Source of the DNA: Salinigranum marinum
GTDB lineage: Archaea > Halobacteriota > Halobacteria > Halobacteriales > Haloferacaceae
Reading direction: 5' to 3'
DNA: 64,000 nucleotides
Assembly: GCF_024228675.1 (NCBI RefSeq)
Contig: NZ_CP100461.1
Span: forward strand, 2,539,398-2,603,397
The notes below the pieces were generated by a model. That model had not been told where the DNA came from. It ran no database searches and worked only from the letters and a program-made list of their open reading frames with translations. Shown here piece by piece: positions 52,248 to 61,700 of the stretch. Position 1 is the first letter of the stretch, and each line of letters opens with the position of its first letter. A program made the position numbers and the translations under genes.

Positions 52248-52679
52248 ATGAGTAGTCAGGCCACACTCGGTGACGACGAGCTGTTCGGCGAGGCAGCGGC
52301 AGAGATGCGCACTGACGTCGAGGACCACCTTGAGGCGGCCCGAGCGGAGCTCCCCGAGCCCGACGAGGTGTGGGAGACCGACGCCGACAACGTCCTCGGC
52401 GTGCTCAACGGGCTGAAGTCGTCGCTCGACGTCGGCGACGCCGCCGATGAACTCCGGCAGGCGAAGAAGTGGTACGTCATCGGCTCCCGCGCCGAGGCGT
52501 TCGAGGACGCCGAGGACCTGGAAGCCGAGATCACGGAACTCCAGGAACTCGTCGAGACGATCACCGAGGCGCGCGAGCAGGTGGGGGAGCTGACCGGGAC
52601 GATGCCCCAGCTGCGGGGGGCGCTCCAGGACGCGGCCGACGACGAAGAGGAAAAAAAAGAAGAAGAGGAAGAAGAGTAA
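52248..52679 (+). CDS. Acidic coiled-coil protein, DUF5790-like
   Basis: 143 residues, strongly acidic. MSSQATLGDDELFGEAAAEMRTDVEDHLEAARAELPEPDEVWETDADNVLGVLNGLKSSLDVGDAADELRQAKKWYVIGSRAEAFEDAEDLEAEI reads as helical coiled coil, matching my memory of the haloarchaeal DUF5790 family. It ends in a Glu/Lys run encoded by an eight-A tract, which is prone to slippage. Function unknown. A TATA-like motif precedes the ATG by about 30 bp. Confidence 0.65.
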   Translation: MSSQATLGDDELFGEAAAEMRTDVEDHLEAARAELPEPDEVWETDADNVLGVLNGLKSSLDVGDAADELRQAKKWYVIGSRAEAFEDAEDLEAEITELQELVETITEAREQVGELTGTMPQLRGALQDAADDEEEKKEEEEEE

Positions 52680-52730
52680 GACGACGGTTCGGCACGCGAA
52701 CGGATCGCCGACCGCGAACCGCCGTGCTGC

Positions 52731-54659
52731 TCAGTCGTCGCCGTCGACCTCGACACGAGCCCCCCGGCCGCGTGCCCGCTCGACGAATTCCTCCGGGAGG
52801 TCGTCGATCTCCCCCGCCTGAACCCCCCAGAGGTGTGCGTAGAGACCCGCTTCTGCGATGAGTTCCTCGTGCGTGCCGCGTTCGACGATCCGGCCGTCCT
52901 CGACGACGACGATCTGGTCGGCGTCCTTGATCGTCGAGAGCCGGTGGGCGATGGCGAACGTCGTCCGCTCTTCGGTCAGGGAGTCGAGCGAGCGCTGGAT
53001 GAGCATCTCGGTCTCGGTGTCCACGTCCGAGGTCGCCTCGTCGAGCACGAGGATCTCGGGGTCGCGGAGGACGGCCCGGGCGATGGCGACCCGCTGGCGC
53101 TGGCCCCCGGAGAGTTTGACGCCGCGCTCGCCCACCATCGTGTCGTAGCCGTCCGGGAGGTTCCGGACGAACTCGTGTGCCTCCGCCGCTTTGGCCGCTT
53201 CGACGATCTCGTCGTCCGAGGCGTCGAACGTCCCGTAGGCGATGTTCTCTTTGACTGTTCCATGAAAGAGGAACGTGTCCTGGCTGACGTAGCCCATCGC
53301 CCGTCTGAGGCTCGACACGGAGACGTCGCGGAGGTCCTGCCCGTCGATCTCGATCGAGCCGTCGTCGACATCGTACAGTCGGAGCAGGAGACGGAGGAGC
53401 GTCGACTTGCCCGCCCCCGTGGGGCCGACGAGCGCGACCGTGTCGCCGCCGTCGACGGTGAAGGAGACGTCTTCGACCACGGGCGTCTCCTCGCTGTCGT
53501 AGCCGAACGTGACGCTGTCGTACGCGACCCTCCCATCGGAGACCGCGAGGTCGGGGGCCTCGTCGACCTCGGGGATGCGTGCGGGTTCGTCCATGAGGCC
53601 GAAAACGCGCTCGGCACTGGCGTACGCGCGCTGATACATGTTGATGATCTGTCCGAACTGCGCGAGCGGCCAGACGAACCGCTGGGTGAAGAGGACGAAG
53701 ATGACGAAGTCGCCCGGCGAGAGCGTGCCGGTGAAGAGCCACGGACCCGTCCCCCGGAAGACCCAGAGGCCGCCGACGGTGAAGGTGAGGAGGAACCCGA
53801 TCCCGGCGAGGACGCGCAGGGCGGGGAAGAAGACGATCCGCGTCTCGATGGCGTCCCAGTTGGCGTCGTAGTAGTCGAGCGAGACGTCCTCGACCCGGTC
53901 GGCCTCGTACGACTCGGTGTTGGCGGCCTTGATCACCGAGATCCCCCCGAGGTTGTTCTCCAGCCGGGAGTTCACGGTCCCCACGGCCGAGCGGACGGCG
54001 GCGTACTTCGGCTGGATCGTCTTGATGAAGTAGTACGTGAAGACGGCGATGAGCGGGACGGGGACGAGCGCGACGACCGCGAGTTGGGGGTTGAGCCAGA
54101 AGAGGACGCCCGCGATCCCGAGCACCATGATCCCCAGCCGGAACGCCGAGTTCATCCCGTCGTTGAGGAAGCTCTCCAGCCTGTTGACGTCGTTCGAGAG
54201 GATCGACATCATCTCGCCGGTCTGCTTGTCGGCGAAGAACGTCATGTTCAGGCGCTGCATCGACTCGTAGGTGTCGACTCGAACGGCGTGTTGGACGTGC
54301 TGGGCGAAGCGGTTCCACCCCCAGTTGCGGACGTAGTGCAACACGGCACCGCCGAAGAAGCCCACTGCCACGAGGCCGATCGTGAACCAGAACTGCGCCT
54401 CGTCGCCCCCCGGGATCCACGCGTCGGGGACGAGCGGTAGGGTGTACGCCTTGTTGTCGAAGAAGATGGCGTCGATGGCGACGCCCAGCAGAATAGGCGG
54501 GAGGAGGTCGAGCAGCCGAGCGCAGACGCTCGCGGAGAGCCCGAGCGTGAACGACCCCGCCCGCTCGCGGCCGTAGTCGAAGAACAGGCGGCGCATCGGG
54601 TTCTGCACGTTGCCGCGCTGCTCTTCGAACGGGTCGTCGTCGTCGAGACCGACGTCCAT
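52731..54659 (-). CDS. ABC exporter with fused permease and ATPase domains
   Basis: 642 residues. An ABC_membrane domain (about residues 35-340, six segments) is followed by a nucleotide-binding domain with Walker A GPTGAGKSTLLRLLL (about 410), Q-loop SQDTFLF, signature KLSGGQRQRVAIARAV, Walker B ILVLDEATSDVDT and the H-loop AIAHRLSTI. It is a half-transporter of the multidrug/lipid export type and probably works as a homodimer. No partner subunit is adjacent. Substrate unknown. Confidence 0.9.
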   Translation of the reverse strand: MDVGLDDDDPFEEQRGNVQNPMRRLFFDYGRERAGSFTLGLSASVCARLLDLLPPILLGVAIDAIFFDNKAYTLPLVPDAWIPGGDEAQFWFTIGLVAVGFFGGAVLHYVRNWGWNRFAQHVQHAVRVDTYESMQRLNMTFFADKQTGEMMSILSNDVNRLESFLNDGMNSAFRLGIMVLGIAGVLFWLNPQLAVVALVPVPLIAVFTYYFIKTIQPKYAAVRSAVGTVNSRLENNLGGISVIKAANTESYEADRVEDVSLDYYDANWDAIETRIVFFPALRVLAGIGFLLTFTVGGLWVFRGTGPWLFTGTLSPGDFVIFVLFTQRFVWPLAQFGQIINMYQRAYASAERVFGLMDEPARIPEVDEAPDLAVSDGRVAYDSVTFGYDSEETPVVEDVSFTVDGGDTVALVGPTGAGKSTLLRLLLRLYDVDDGSIEIDGQDLRDVSVSSLRRAMGYVSQDTFLFHGTVKENIAYGTFDASDDEIVEAAKAAEAHEFVRNLPDGYDTMVGERGVKLSGGQRQRVAIARAVLRDPEILVLDEATSDVDTETEMLIQRSLDSLTEERTTFAIAHRLSTIKDADQIVVVEDGRIVERGTHEELIAEAGLYAHLWGVQAGEIDDLPEEFVERARGRGARVEVDGDD

Positions 54660-54717
54660 TACCGCTCGTCAGGGGCCCGCGGCTAAAAGGGTTTCAGCGC
54701 CCGCAGGCGCTCGGAGA

Positions 54718-54999
54718 TCAGACGACGCGCGCTTCCACGTCGGGGTCGATACCCGCCTCGCGGAGGTCGAGGCGGACCCGCTCGCGCAACGGGTCGGGGA
54801 CGGTCTCGCGGCCGACGGGGACCGCGACCTCGCCGTCGCCTTTCACCTTCCAGTAGATAACGCACTCGGAGGGGTCGTAGTACTCGACGCTGTAGTGGTC
54901 GCCCGCGCCGCGGTAGTGGACGCGGGCGGCGTACCCCTCGCTCTGCCACCCGTCTTGGGACGCGAGCGCGGCGACGACGTTCGGATCAGCGTCGGCCAT
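54718..54999 (-). CDS. Small conserved haloarchaeal protein
   Basis: 93 residues, starting with MADADPNVVAALASQDGWQSEGYAARVHYRGAGDHYSVEYYDPSECVIYWKVKGDGEVAVPVGRETVPDPLRERVRLDL. It looks like a compact alpha/beta domain with a rich aromatic core and acidic surface. No known domain was recognised. It lies upstream of the ABC exporter on the same strand with a 59-bp gap. Confidence 0.6.
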   Translation of the reverse strand: MADADPNVVAALASQDGWQSEGYAARVHYRGAGDHYSVEYYDPSECVIYWKVKGDGEVAVPVGRETVPDPLRERVRLDLREAGIDPDVEARVV

Positions 55000-55293
55000 T
55001 GGCCCGGGCTACGCCCGCCAGCACCAGAGGGTTTTGGTTCGGGTGACGGACGGGGCGTGCGCACTCCCGACGGATCACGTCGCGTGGTCCCTGCACGGTC
55101 CCGTTCTCGTCGAGGTCGCGTGCGGCGTTAAGAGGGTGTTAACAGTCGGGGACGGATCCAAACGTGTCACACTGTGGGTGCCGGCCGCGGGGGTAGAAGA
55201 CAGCTAACTAATCCACCCCGGACCGATTGACCTGCTGACAGCCGGGCCGGCGCCGTGGTCGAACGGGTCACGCCGCCGGCTCACGAGGTACAC

Positions 55294-56058
55294 ATGCACT
55301 ACTCACCATCCCAGTCAGTCCTGTTGCTCTCGCCGTTCGGACCGTTCGTCTCCGGCGTGCGCGAGCAACTGCCGTTCGTCCCCGCGCTCATCGTCGTGGG
55401 CGTCGGGGTCGCCGCCGTCCTCGCCGTGGCGTTCAGCGACCGTCCGAAGGTTCGACCCGCGTTCCTCGCCGGCTTCTTCTCGCTACTGATCGTCGTGAAC
55501 CTCGTCGGCGTGCCGGCCCTCCCGTTCATGCACTGGCACAAGTTCTCGCCCGTCCAGCCGACCGAGACGACGACGTACGACTACCGCGTCGTGACCGCCG
55601 ACGGCGCGGAGATCCGCTTCGAGGAGCGGGCGCTGACGAACGTCGACGGCGCGTACATGCCGCTCGTCACCGGCGAGATGCGGACGGCCGACGACGACCG
55701 GCGGGCCGAACTGAGCGCGTACATGCTCGACCGGGCGCGGATCCACCGCGAGCGGGTCGAGTCGCGGTCGGCCCTCCACTCCCTCCGGTTCCCGCCGCAC
55801 AGCGTCGGCGAGTGGACCGCGACCGAACTCGACGGCCACGGCGAGTTCGTCGGCCTGCGCACGTACGAACGCACGGTCGTCGTCAGCGACGACGGCCGGT
55901 CGCTCGTCTCCGACACCCGGACGCTCGTCTTCGACTACGTGGACGTGGAGTCCGACGGCTCCGTGACGGAGTCGGGGTCGACGGTGTCCGAGTCGGGATC
56001 GGAGCCGCCGGTCTCGGCCGCGGCGGTCGGCACGAGTCACACGCAGTGGGTGGTCTGA
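55294..56058 (+). CDS. Membrane protein encoded with the HTTM-DCC fusion
   Basis: 254 residues from the ATG at 55294. Two or three N-terminal hydrophobic segments (FVPALIVVGVGVAAVLAVAF and PAFLAGFFSLLIVVNLVGVPAL) precede a soluble domain with DYRVVTADGAEIRFEERALTNVDGAYMPLV and a C-terminal Ser/Glu-rich tail. It shares a TGATG overlap with the next gene, so the two are translationally coupled. I do not recognise the soluble domain; it may be a partner of the HTTM protein. Confidence 0.65.
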   Translation: MHYSPSQSVLLLSPFGPFVSGVREQLPFVPALIVVGVGVAAVLAVAFSDRPKVRPAFLAGFFSLLIVVNLVGVPALPFMHWHKFSPVQPTETTTYDYRVVTADGAEIRFEERALTNVDGAYMPLVTGEMRTADDDRRAELSAYMLDRARIHRERVESRSALHSLRFPPHSVGEWTATELDGHGEFVGLRTYERTVVVSDDGRSLVSDTRTLVFDYVDVESDGSVTESGSTVSESGSEPPVSAAAVGTSHTQWVV

Positions 56059-57347
56059 TGATCGTCAACTACGTCCGGAACCCCACCCGCCAGTCGCCGG
56101 TCAACCTCGCCGTCGCCCGGGTCGTCCTCGCGGGCTACCTGGTCTGGAAGACGCTCCCGTACGACTGGCTCCTGTTCGTCGCCGCGCCCTTCGCCGGCTT
56201 CGAGACGTACCGGTTCGCGATCCCCTCGACCGTCCCCGAGCTCCTCGTCGTCGAGAAGTGGCTTCTCGTCGGCCTACTGTGCCTCTTCGCGGTCGGCTAC
56301 CGCGTCCGCGTGACGGCGCTCGCCGCCGCGCTCATCGTCGGCCACTTCGCGATCGTCCGCTTTACGCTCAACACCTCCGGCGGGGCGACGGCACTGTTTT
56401 TCAGTTCGTGGTACCTGCTGTTCTTCGCACTGTACGCCGGCGACGAGACGGACGGCCTCTCGCTCGATGCGGTGCGCCGGACCGGCGAGCGCTCCATCGA
56501 CGAACTTCGCGGGGTCCTGAAGACCGACGCGCCGCGGTCGTACGCGATGGCACCGCTTCGATGGTCGCTCCTCGCGTTCGCTATCGTCTACTTCGGGGCC
56601 GGCGTCGCGAAGCTGTACATCGGCGGCCCCGCGTGGATGAGACCCGAGAACCTCTCGCGGACGCTCGTCCTCTTCAACGAGGCGTACGGCCACCCGCTCG
56701 GCGTCGGGGCGGCGCTCGTCGACTACCCGCTCGTCGTGAGCGCGCTCGCCGTCGGCACGGTCGTCCTCGAAGTGGGACTGCTCGTCGCCGTCGTCGTCGG
56801 CCTCCCGCTCTGGCCCGTCGTCGTCGGCCTCCTGGGCATGCACACGGGCGTCGTCGTCCTCATGGGCATGCTCTTCTTCGACGTCGTGCCCATGTTCGCC
56901 ATGTTCGTCGCGTGGGACCGACTCTACGCCCGCGTGGTGAGCGACGACCAACTCGACCTCGTCTACGACGAGTTCTGTCACTTCTGCTCGCGGAGCCTCT
57001 ACCCGTTCAAACTGCTCGACGTGAACGGGACCGTTCGCTTTTATTCGCAGTCGGATCTCCCCGCGGTATATCGGGACCGCGACGGCCGCGACGGCGTCGA
57101 CTTCGACCGCGCGATGTACGCCTTCCGCGACGGCGTCGCTTACGAGGGGTACGATGCCTTCCGACAGCTCCTCCGGCAGTTCACCGTCTTCGCCCCCCTC
57201 GTGTGGGCGATGGGTCTCGCGCCCGTGCGAGCCGTCGGTGAGCCGATCTACCGCCGCGTCGCCGACAACCGCGGCCGGTACTTCACCTGCCGGTTCGACT
57301 TCGACGAGCCCGTGCCCGAACCGACGCCCGCGGGAGAACAGGACTGA
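56058..57347 (+). CDS. HTTM-domain protein fused to a DCC/thioredoxin-like domain
   Basis: 429 residues. The N-terminal part (about 1-285) has eight or so membrane segments and resembles HTTM (gamma-carboxylase-like) proteins, with GVAKLYIGGPAWMRPENLSRTL and the later loop GMHTGVVVLMGMLFFDVVPMFA. The C-terminal DUF393/DCC-like domain begins LVYDEFCHFCSRSLYPFKLLD, with the redox pair CHFC. The fusion suggests thiol-disulfide exchange linked to a membrane reaction. The reaction is unknown. Confidence 0.8.
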   Translation: MIVNYVRNPTRQSPVNLAVARVVLAGYLVWKTLPYDWLLFVAAPFAGFETYRFAIPSTVPELLVVEKWLLVGLLCLFAVGYRVRVTALAAALIVGHFAIVRFTLNTSGGATALFFSSWYLLFFALYAGDETDGLSLDAVRRTGERSIDELRGVLKTDAPRSYAMAPLRWSLLAFAIVYFGAGVAKLYIGGPAWMRPENLSRTLVLFNEAYGHPLGVGAALVDYPLVVSALAVGTVVLEVGLLVAVVVGLPLWPVVVGLLGMHTGVVVLMGMLFFDVVPMFAMFVAWDRLYARVVSDDQLDLVYDEFCHFCSRSLYPFKLLDVNGTVRFYSQSDLPAVYRDRDGRDGVDFDRAMYAFRDGVAYEGYDAFRQLLRQFTVFAPLVWAMGLAPVRAVGEPIYRRVADNRGRYFTCRFDFDEPVPEPTPAGEQD

Positions 57348-57353
57348 GCCGCG

Positions 57354-57872
57354 TCAGCCAACCGTGTCGGGGACGACCACGCGGTCACCCGCGTTGAGGC
57401 CGGTCTCGTTGGCGGTCCCCAGCGGGAGTTCGAGAACGTACCGCCCGCGCCCCCGGTAGCGCGTGAGATTAGACTCGCTCGTCCCCTCCGGCGGGAGCGT
57501 CGCGTGGTGGATCGTCGTGACGGTCCCGTTGGGGGCGACGAAGACGATGTCGAGCGGGAACGCCATGTCGCGCATGACGTAGGCGTACTCCCCCTCGCTG
57601 TCGTGGACGAACAGCATCCCCTCGCGCGGGCCGAGCGACTCGGTGGCGGAGAGGCCGAGATACCGCTTTTCGGGCGTGTCGGCGACGCGAACCCTGATCT
57701 CGGCGAGTCGCTCCCCGGAGGCGTCGGCGAGTTCGACCGTCGTCCGCTGGTAGTCGTCCCCCTCGGGCGGGTCGACGGTCGCGAGGAGTCCCGACTGGAC
57801 CACGACGACACCGGCCGTCAGCAGGACGAACAGGGCGGCGACGGCGAGGAGCTGTCGGGTGTCGACGGCCAT
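57354..57872 (-). CDS. DUF192-family secreted or membrane-anchored protein
   Basis: 172 residues. An N-terminal hydrophobic anchor (LLAVAALFVLLTAGVVVV) precedes a DUF192 domain: TVELADASGERLAEIRVRVADTPEKRYLGLSATESLGPREGMLFVHDSEGEYAYVMRDMAFPLDIVFVAPNGTVTTIHHATLPPEGTSESN. The RYLGLS, GMLFVHD, MRDMxFPLDIVFV and YVLELPLG blocks are diagnostic. Its function is unknown across the family. It is convergent with the HTTM gene (7 bp between stops). Confidence 0.85.
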   Translation of the reverse strand: MAVDTRQLLAVAALFVLLTAGVVVVQSGLLATVDPPEGDDYQRTTVELADASGERLAEIRVRVADTPEKRYLGLSATESLGPREGMLFVHDSEGEYAYVMRDMAFPLDIVFVAPNGTVTTIHHATLPPEGTSESNLTRYRGRGRYVLELPLGTANETGLNAGDRVVVPDTVG

Positions 57873-57963
57873 GTCCGAGGCCAGGAGAGGGAGGTGCGTA
57901 AGCGTTCCGTCGGTCGGGGAAATCAGAAACCGTTATTCGGTCGGGTCGTGTTCGTCGGGGTAC

Positions 57964-58037
57964 GGGCTCGTGGTCTAGTTGGTTATGACGCGGCCTTTAC
58001 AAGGCCGAAATCGGTGGTTCGAATCCGCCCGAGCCCA
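57964..58037 (+). tRNA. tRNA-Val (TAC)
   Basis: 74 nt on the plus strand: acceptor GGGCTCG/CGAGCCC, D-arm GGTCTAGTTGGTTATGAC, anticodon loop TTTACAA (anticodon TAC) and T-arm GGTTCGAATCC. CCA is not encoded. A copy of its 3' end lies at 58148-58162. Confidence 0.93.
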
Positions 58038-58147
58038 CTTCTCCGCGACCGACCGGCGAGCGGAGCGGGTCGTCCGTGGCGTCTGAGTGGGCGACAAGGA
58101 TTCGAGTCAGAGAGTGGAGCGAACGGGGTAAGCGGAACGACCGCGGG

Positions 58148-58167
58148 TCGAATCCGCCCGAGTCCCA
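58148..58167 (+). repeat. Duplicated 3' end of tRNA-Val (att-like)
   Basis: tcgaatccgcccgag (58148-58162) is identical to 58019-58033 in tRNA-Val and is followed by a near match of the acceptor end. It sits 125 bp downstream of the gene. Confidence 0.6.
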
Positions 58168-58174
58168 ACGGCAC

Positions 58175-58592
58175 TCACGCCTCGGCGAGCGTCCCCTCCG
58201 CGGGCGCGAAGAAGACCAGCACCACGGGGACCTTCTCGATGTCGACGAGCCGGTGGTCGACCCCGGGTTCGACGACGACGTCACCGGCCGCGACGGGCGA
58301 TCGCTCCCCGTCGGCCGCGATGGCCGCACGACCGTCGATCACGAGTGCACCTCGTCCTCGCGGTGGGGCTCTGCGGGTCGACGCCGCCCGCGGGGAGGCG
58401 GTAGAGGCCGACGCTCAGCGACTCGCGGCGGAGGAGTTCGAGGAGATCCGGGACAGCGGTCAGGTCCGCGGAGGTGAATCGAAGGTGTGGAACTTCGTGG
58501 TCCGAGCCGATTGCGGCCGCGCTCGCCGGGAGTGCGACGGCGAGAACCCGGCGAAAACCCCCGACACAATCCGAAATCCTTTTTTCTTCCAT
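58175..58592 (-). pseudogene. Cupin-domain gene with two frameshifts
   Basis: Three reading-frame pieces join into one cupin: HEVPHLRFTSADLTAVPDLLELLRRESLSVGLYRLPAGGVDPQSP, then HREDEVHS, then VIDGRAAIAADGERSPVAAGDVVVEPGVDHRLVDIEKVPVVLVFFAPAEGT ending at 58175. Two one-base deletions about 30 bp apart (near 58343 and 58368) break the frame without restoring it. HREDEV and the later GVDHRL carry the cupin metal ligands. It is either a real recent pseudogene or a sequencing error in a GC-rich stretch. Confidence 0.7.
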
Positions 58593-58610
58593 CGGCCTCG
58601 TTCGATATGC

Positions 58611-58684
58611 GCCGCCTTAGCTCAGACTGGGAGAGCACTCGACTGAAGATCGAGCTGTCCCCGGTTCAAATCCGGGAGGCGGCA
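58611..58684 (+). tRNA. tRNA-Phe (GAA)
   Basis: 74 nt on the plus strand: acceptor GCCGCCT/AGGCGGC, D-arm TAGCTCAGACTGGGAGAGC, anticodon loop CTGAAGA (anticodon GAA) and T-arm GGTTCAAATCC. CCA is not encoded. It immediately precedes the primase-helicase gene, so it may be the attachment site of the following element. Confidence 0.95.
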
Positions 58685-58738
58685 TACCCTTCTCGGTTCA
58701 AACTCTCGTACGACCTTTAGATATAGCCCTGTCTGCGC

Positions 58739-61700
58739 GTGGGGGTGGTCGCATTGAGCCGAAAGGCTCACCGAATCGACTGGGAGGGGTTACTCTGGGA
58801 AACCCGAGGATACCTCGGTCTGGACGACGACGCACCCGTCCCACTCGATGAACTTCGCGAGACAGCCGAAGCCAACGGTTGGTCCGAGCGGGAGTTTCGC
58901 GAAGGTCACAGGAGTACCGACCGGCTGGTGAATATCGGGACGCTCGACGCTCCGCGAGTCGTCCTCGACGACACGACCGCCGATACTGGTGACGAGAAAT
59001 GCGACACCGAAGCTGATACACCGGGGGTCGACAGTGGGAAACCGGCCACGCGCACGGCCAGTGATGGCGAACTCCCCGAAGACGTCGAACTCGACACGCC
59101 GCCCGAAATCGAACCGGGCGTATTCCCCGACGACATGATGGGTGTCGGGCAGTGGCTGACGTGGAAGGCGACCGACGATGGTCGGAAGGTGCCCCGCGCA
59201 CCATACGAACACCCGGACTGGCCGGACAAGTTCGTCTCGGCCCAAGACTCCGACGTGTGGCGCGATTTCGAGACCGCCGCCGATTGGTGCGACAAGCTCG
59301 GCGGCTACGACCTCGCGTTTACCATTCGCAACCGGGGCAAGTATCCCGACGAGCGGTTCGTTCTCGTCGACTACGACGACGCCCGAGACCCCGATACTGG
59401 CGAAATACACCCGGTTGTTCGGGAACACATCGAACGGGCGGGCTCCTACTCCGACGTATCGACGTCGGGCACAGGTATTCACATCTTCTGCCAGGGAGAG
59501 CTTCCCGAGGGCGTGAAGGCTATTGGGGCGGAACTCCCCGAACACGAACGGTTCCCCGGCGCGGAGATCGAGGTGTACGACTCCGGGCGCTACTCGGCGA
59601 TGACCGGTGACCACATCGTCGGCACCCCGCGAACCACGCGGGAGTGCCAATCGTTCATCGACGACCTCGCCGACGAGTTCGCGACCGTCGCCGAGGGCAC
59701 ACCCGACCAACTGCTACGTGAACCCGAGCGGTCGAAGGACGACCTCGCCGACGTCGAGACAACCAGCGACATTCAGGACGTGTTCGACGCGATACAGCAC
59801 ACTGGACCGCGAGATATCCGGCTTCACTCGACCGTCACCCACGAACGCGGTGATGGGACCGCATCACTCGATCCCTCGTGGGCACAGTCGAAGTCGGGAA
59901 CCCGACTCGCGCAAGTCGGTGACGGCTGGGTATACCGGAAGGGCATGTGCGGTCTCGACGCGCTGCAGGTTGTCGCGCTCGAAGAGCGTATCATCACTCG
60001 TGTCGACGAGTATCCCACCGGAGAGGACTTCTGGGCGGCCGTCGACGCTCTCCGTCAGCGAGGCGCACACGTTCCCGAGTATGAACCCGAGGAAGGCGAA
60101 CCAGTATCGGCGCTCCCTCTCGCCCGACTCCTGGCGCTCGATCCGTCCGAGCGCAAGCGGGCTGCGCGAAAGCGTGGTGTCGACTGGCCGACCACCGCCG
60201 ACGCTCGCGACCGCCTCCGAAACCGTATCTTCCAAGCGATGCGTCATGGTGAGGACGTCGTCATCGACGCGCCGACCGCCCTCGGGAAAACCTACACGGT
60301 CGCCACTGAACCGTGGTTGAATCACAGCGACGTCACCGACGATTCCCCAGTCGTGCATTTCTCTGAAACGAGAGAGGCGCGAGATGGCGCGGCTGCGAGT
60401 AGTCGGAACACGACCGGCGTCACTGCAGCGACGCTGAAGGGGCGCAAAGAACGGTGTCCTGTCGCCCGTGGCGACCACGACCCAGCCGACGACGAAGACG
60501 AGGAAAACCCGGACGTCGTCATCACGATGGATGGGACGCCCGCCTCGGTGTGGTTCGATGCGGTGTGTGACGGTCGAGGCGTTCCGTTCTCGACTGCGCA
60601 CGCCTACCTTGCCGAGCGGAACGACCAGGGAACCGAGCCACCGTGCTGTGAGGGTGACGCTGAATGTCCGGCCAAGAGCCAGTGGGATGGTGTCCCTCGC
60701 GAGGACGAGACCGGTGAGACGACAGTCGACGTGGTCCACGCGACGCACCAGTTCGCGAACGTCCCGAGCCTCGTGCGAAACTGCAACGTGGTCTTCGACG
60801 AGCGACCCGACTTCACGCTCGACATCTCGAACGACCGGATTCAGCGCGGCGTGACGGCGTTTCTGAAGGCCGCAGGGACGCCAGCCCGAACGTGGGAGTC
60901 GTTCGTCCAGCTCGCCCAGCACTCCGGAAAGGAGACCGACGCGGCGAACGAACGCGACGCGACACAGAGAAAGCTCGACTACCAGCCGAACCGGGAGTGG
61001 TATCTTGAGCAGTCGGACGCTCACACCGTCGCGCCGTCTCTCGCTCGTGCCATCTGGTACGCGCTTCGTAACGACCCAGATGCGAACGGTCGACGGTCGG
61101 CCACGGTCCCCCACAACCCCCCGCGTCTCGACGGGAGCGTTCACGAGAACGACGGCTGGAATCGCGTGTGGGTGACCGTCATCCTCGACGAGGACAACCG
61201 TGTGCGTACTATCCGTGCCGCGCCGGATCTCTCGCTCGCCCGGTGCGTGATCGGCCTTGACGCACACCCCAGTGCCCCGCTGTGGCAGCGGAACACGAGA
61301 CCCGACATCACCACGGAGCCACTACTCGACGCCAACGAGCGGCGGCTGTGGCGGCGATTCGAGCGCGGGCTGACGGTCGTCCAGGTCGGTGAGGCGACGC
61401 GCCCACTCGCGTCGGGCGAGTACTTCGACGAGGGCGGGACTCGTGCTGTACTCGAACACCTGCACGAGACGTACGCCGACGCGTTCCGAACGGTCATCAC
61501 GGCATCGAGTGTTGAGAGCCGCACCAAACAGTTGCTACGGGAGGTCGGTATCGAGGACGGCGAGACGATGCACTACGGCGAGGAGAAGAGCCGCAACGAC
61601 TTCGGTGACGAGACGGTCGGTCTCGTGAACGGGAGCATCGATCCCGGCGACGACTACGTGCTCGACTTGCTGGCCGAGTGTGGACTCGACGCTCGGCCCG

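Noticed and set aside
52833-54440. 535-codon plus-strand frame
   Set aside because: Antisense shadow of the ABC exporter, whose motifs are unambiguous on the minus strand.
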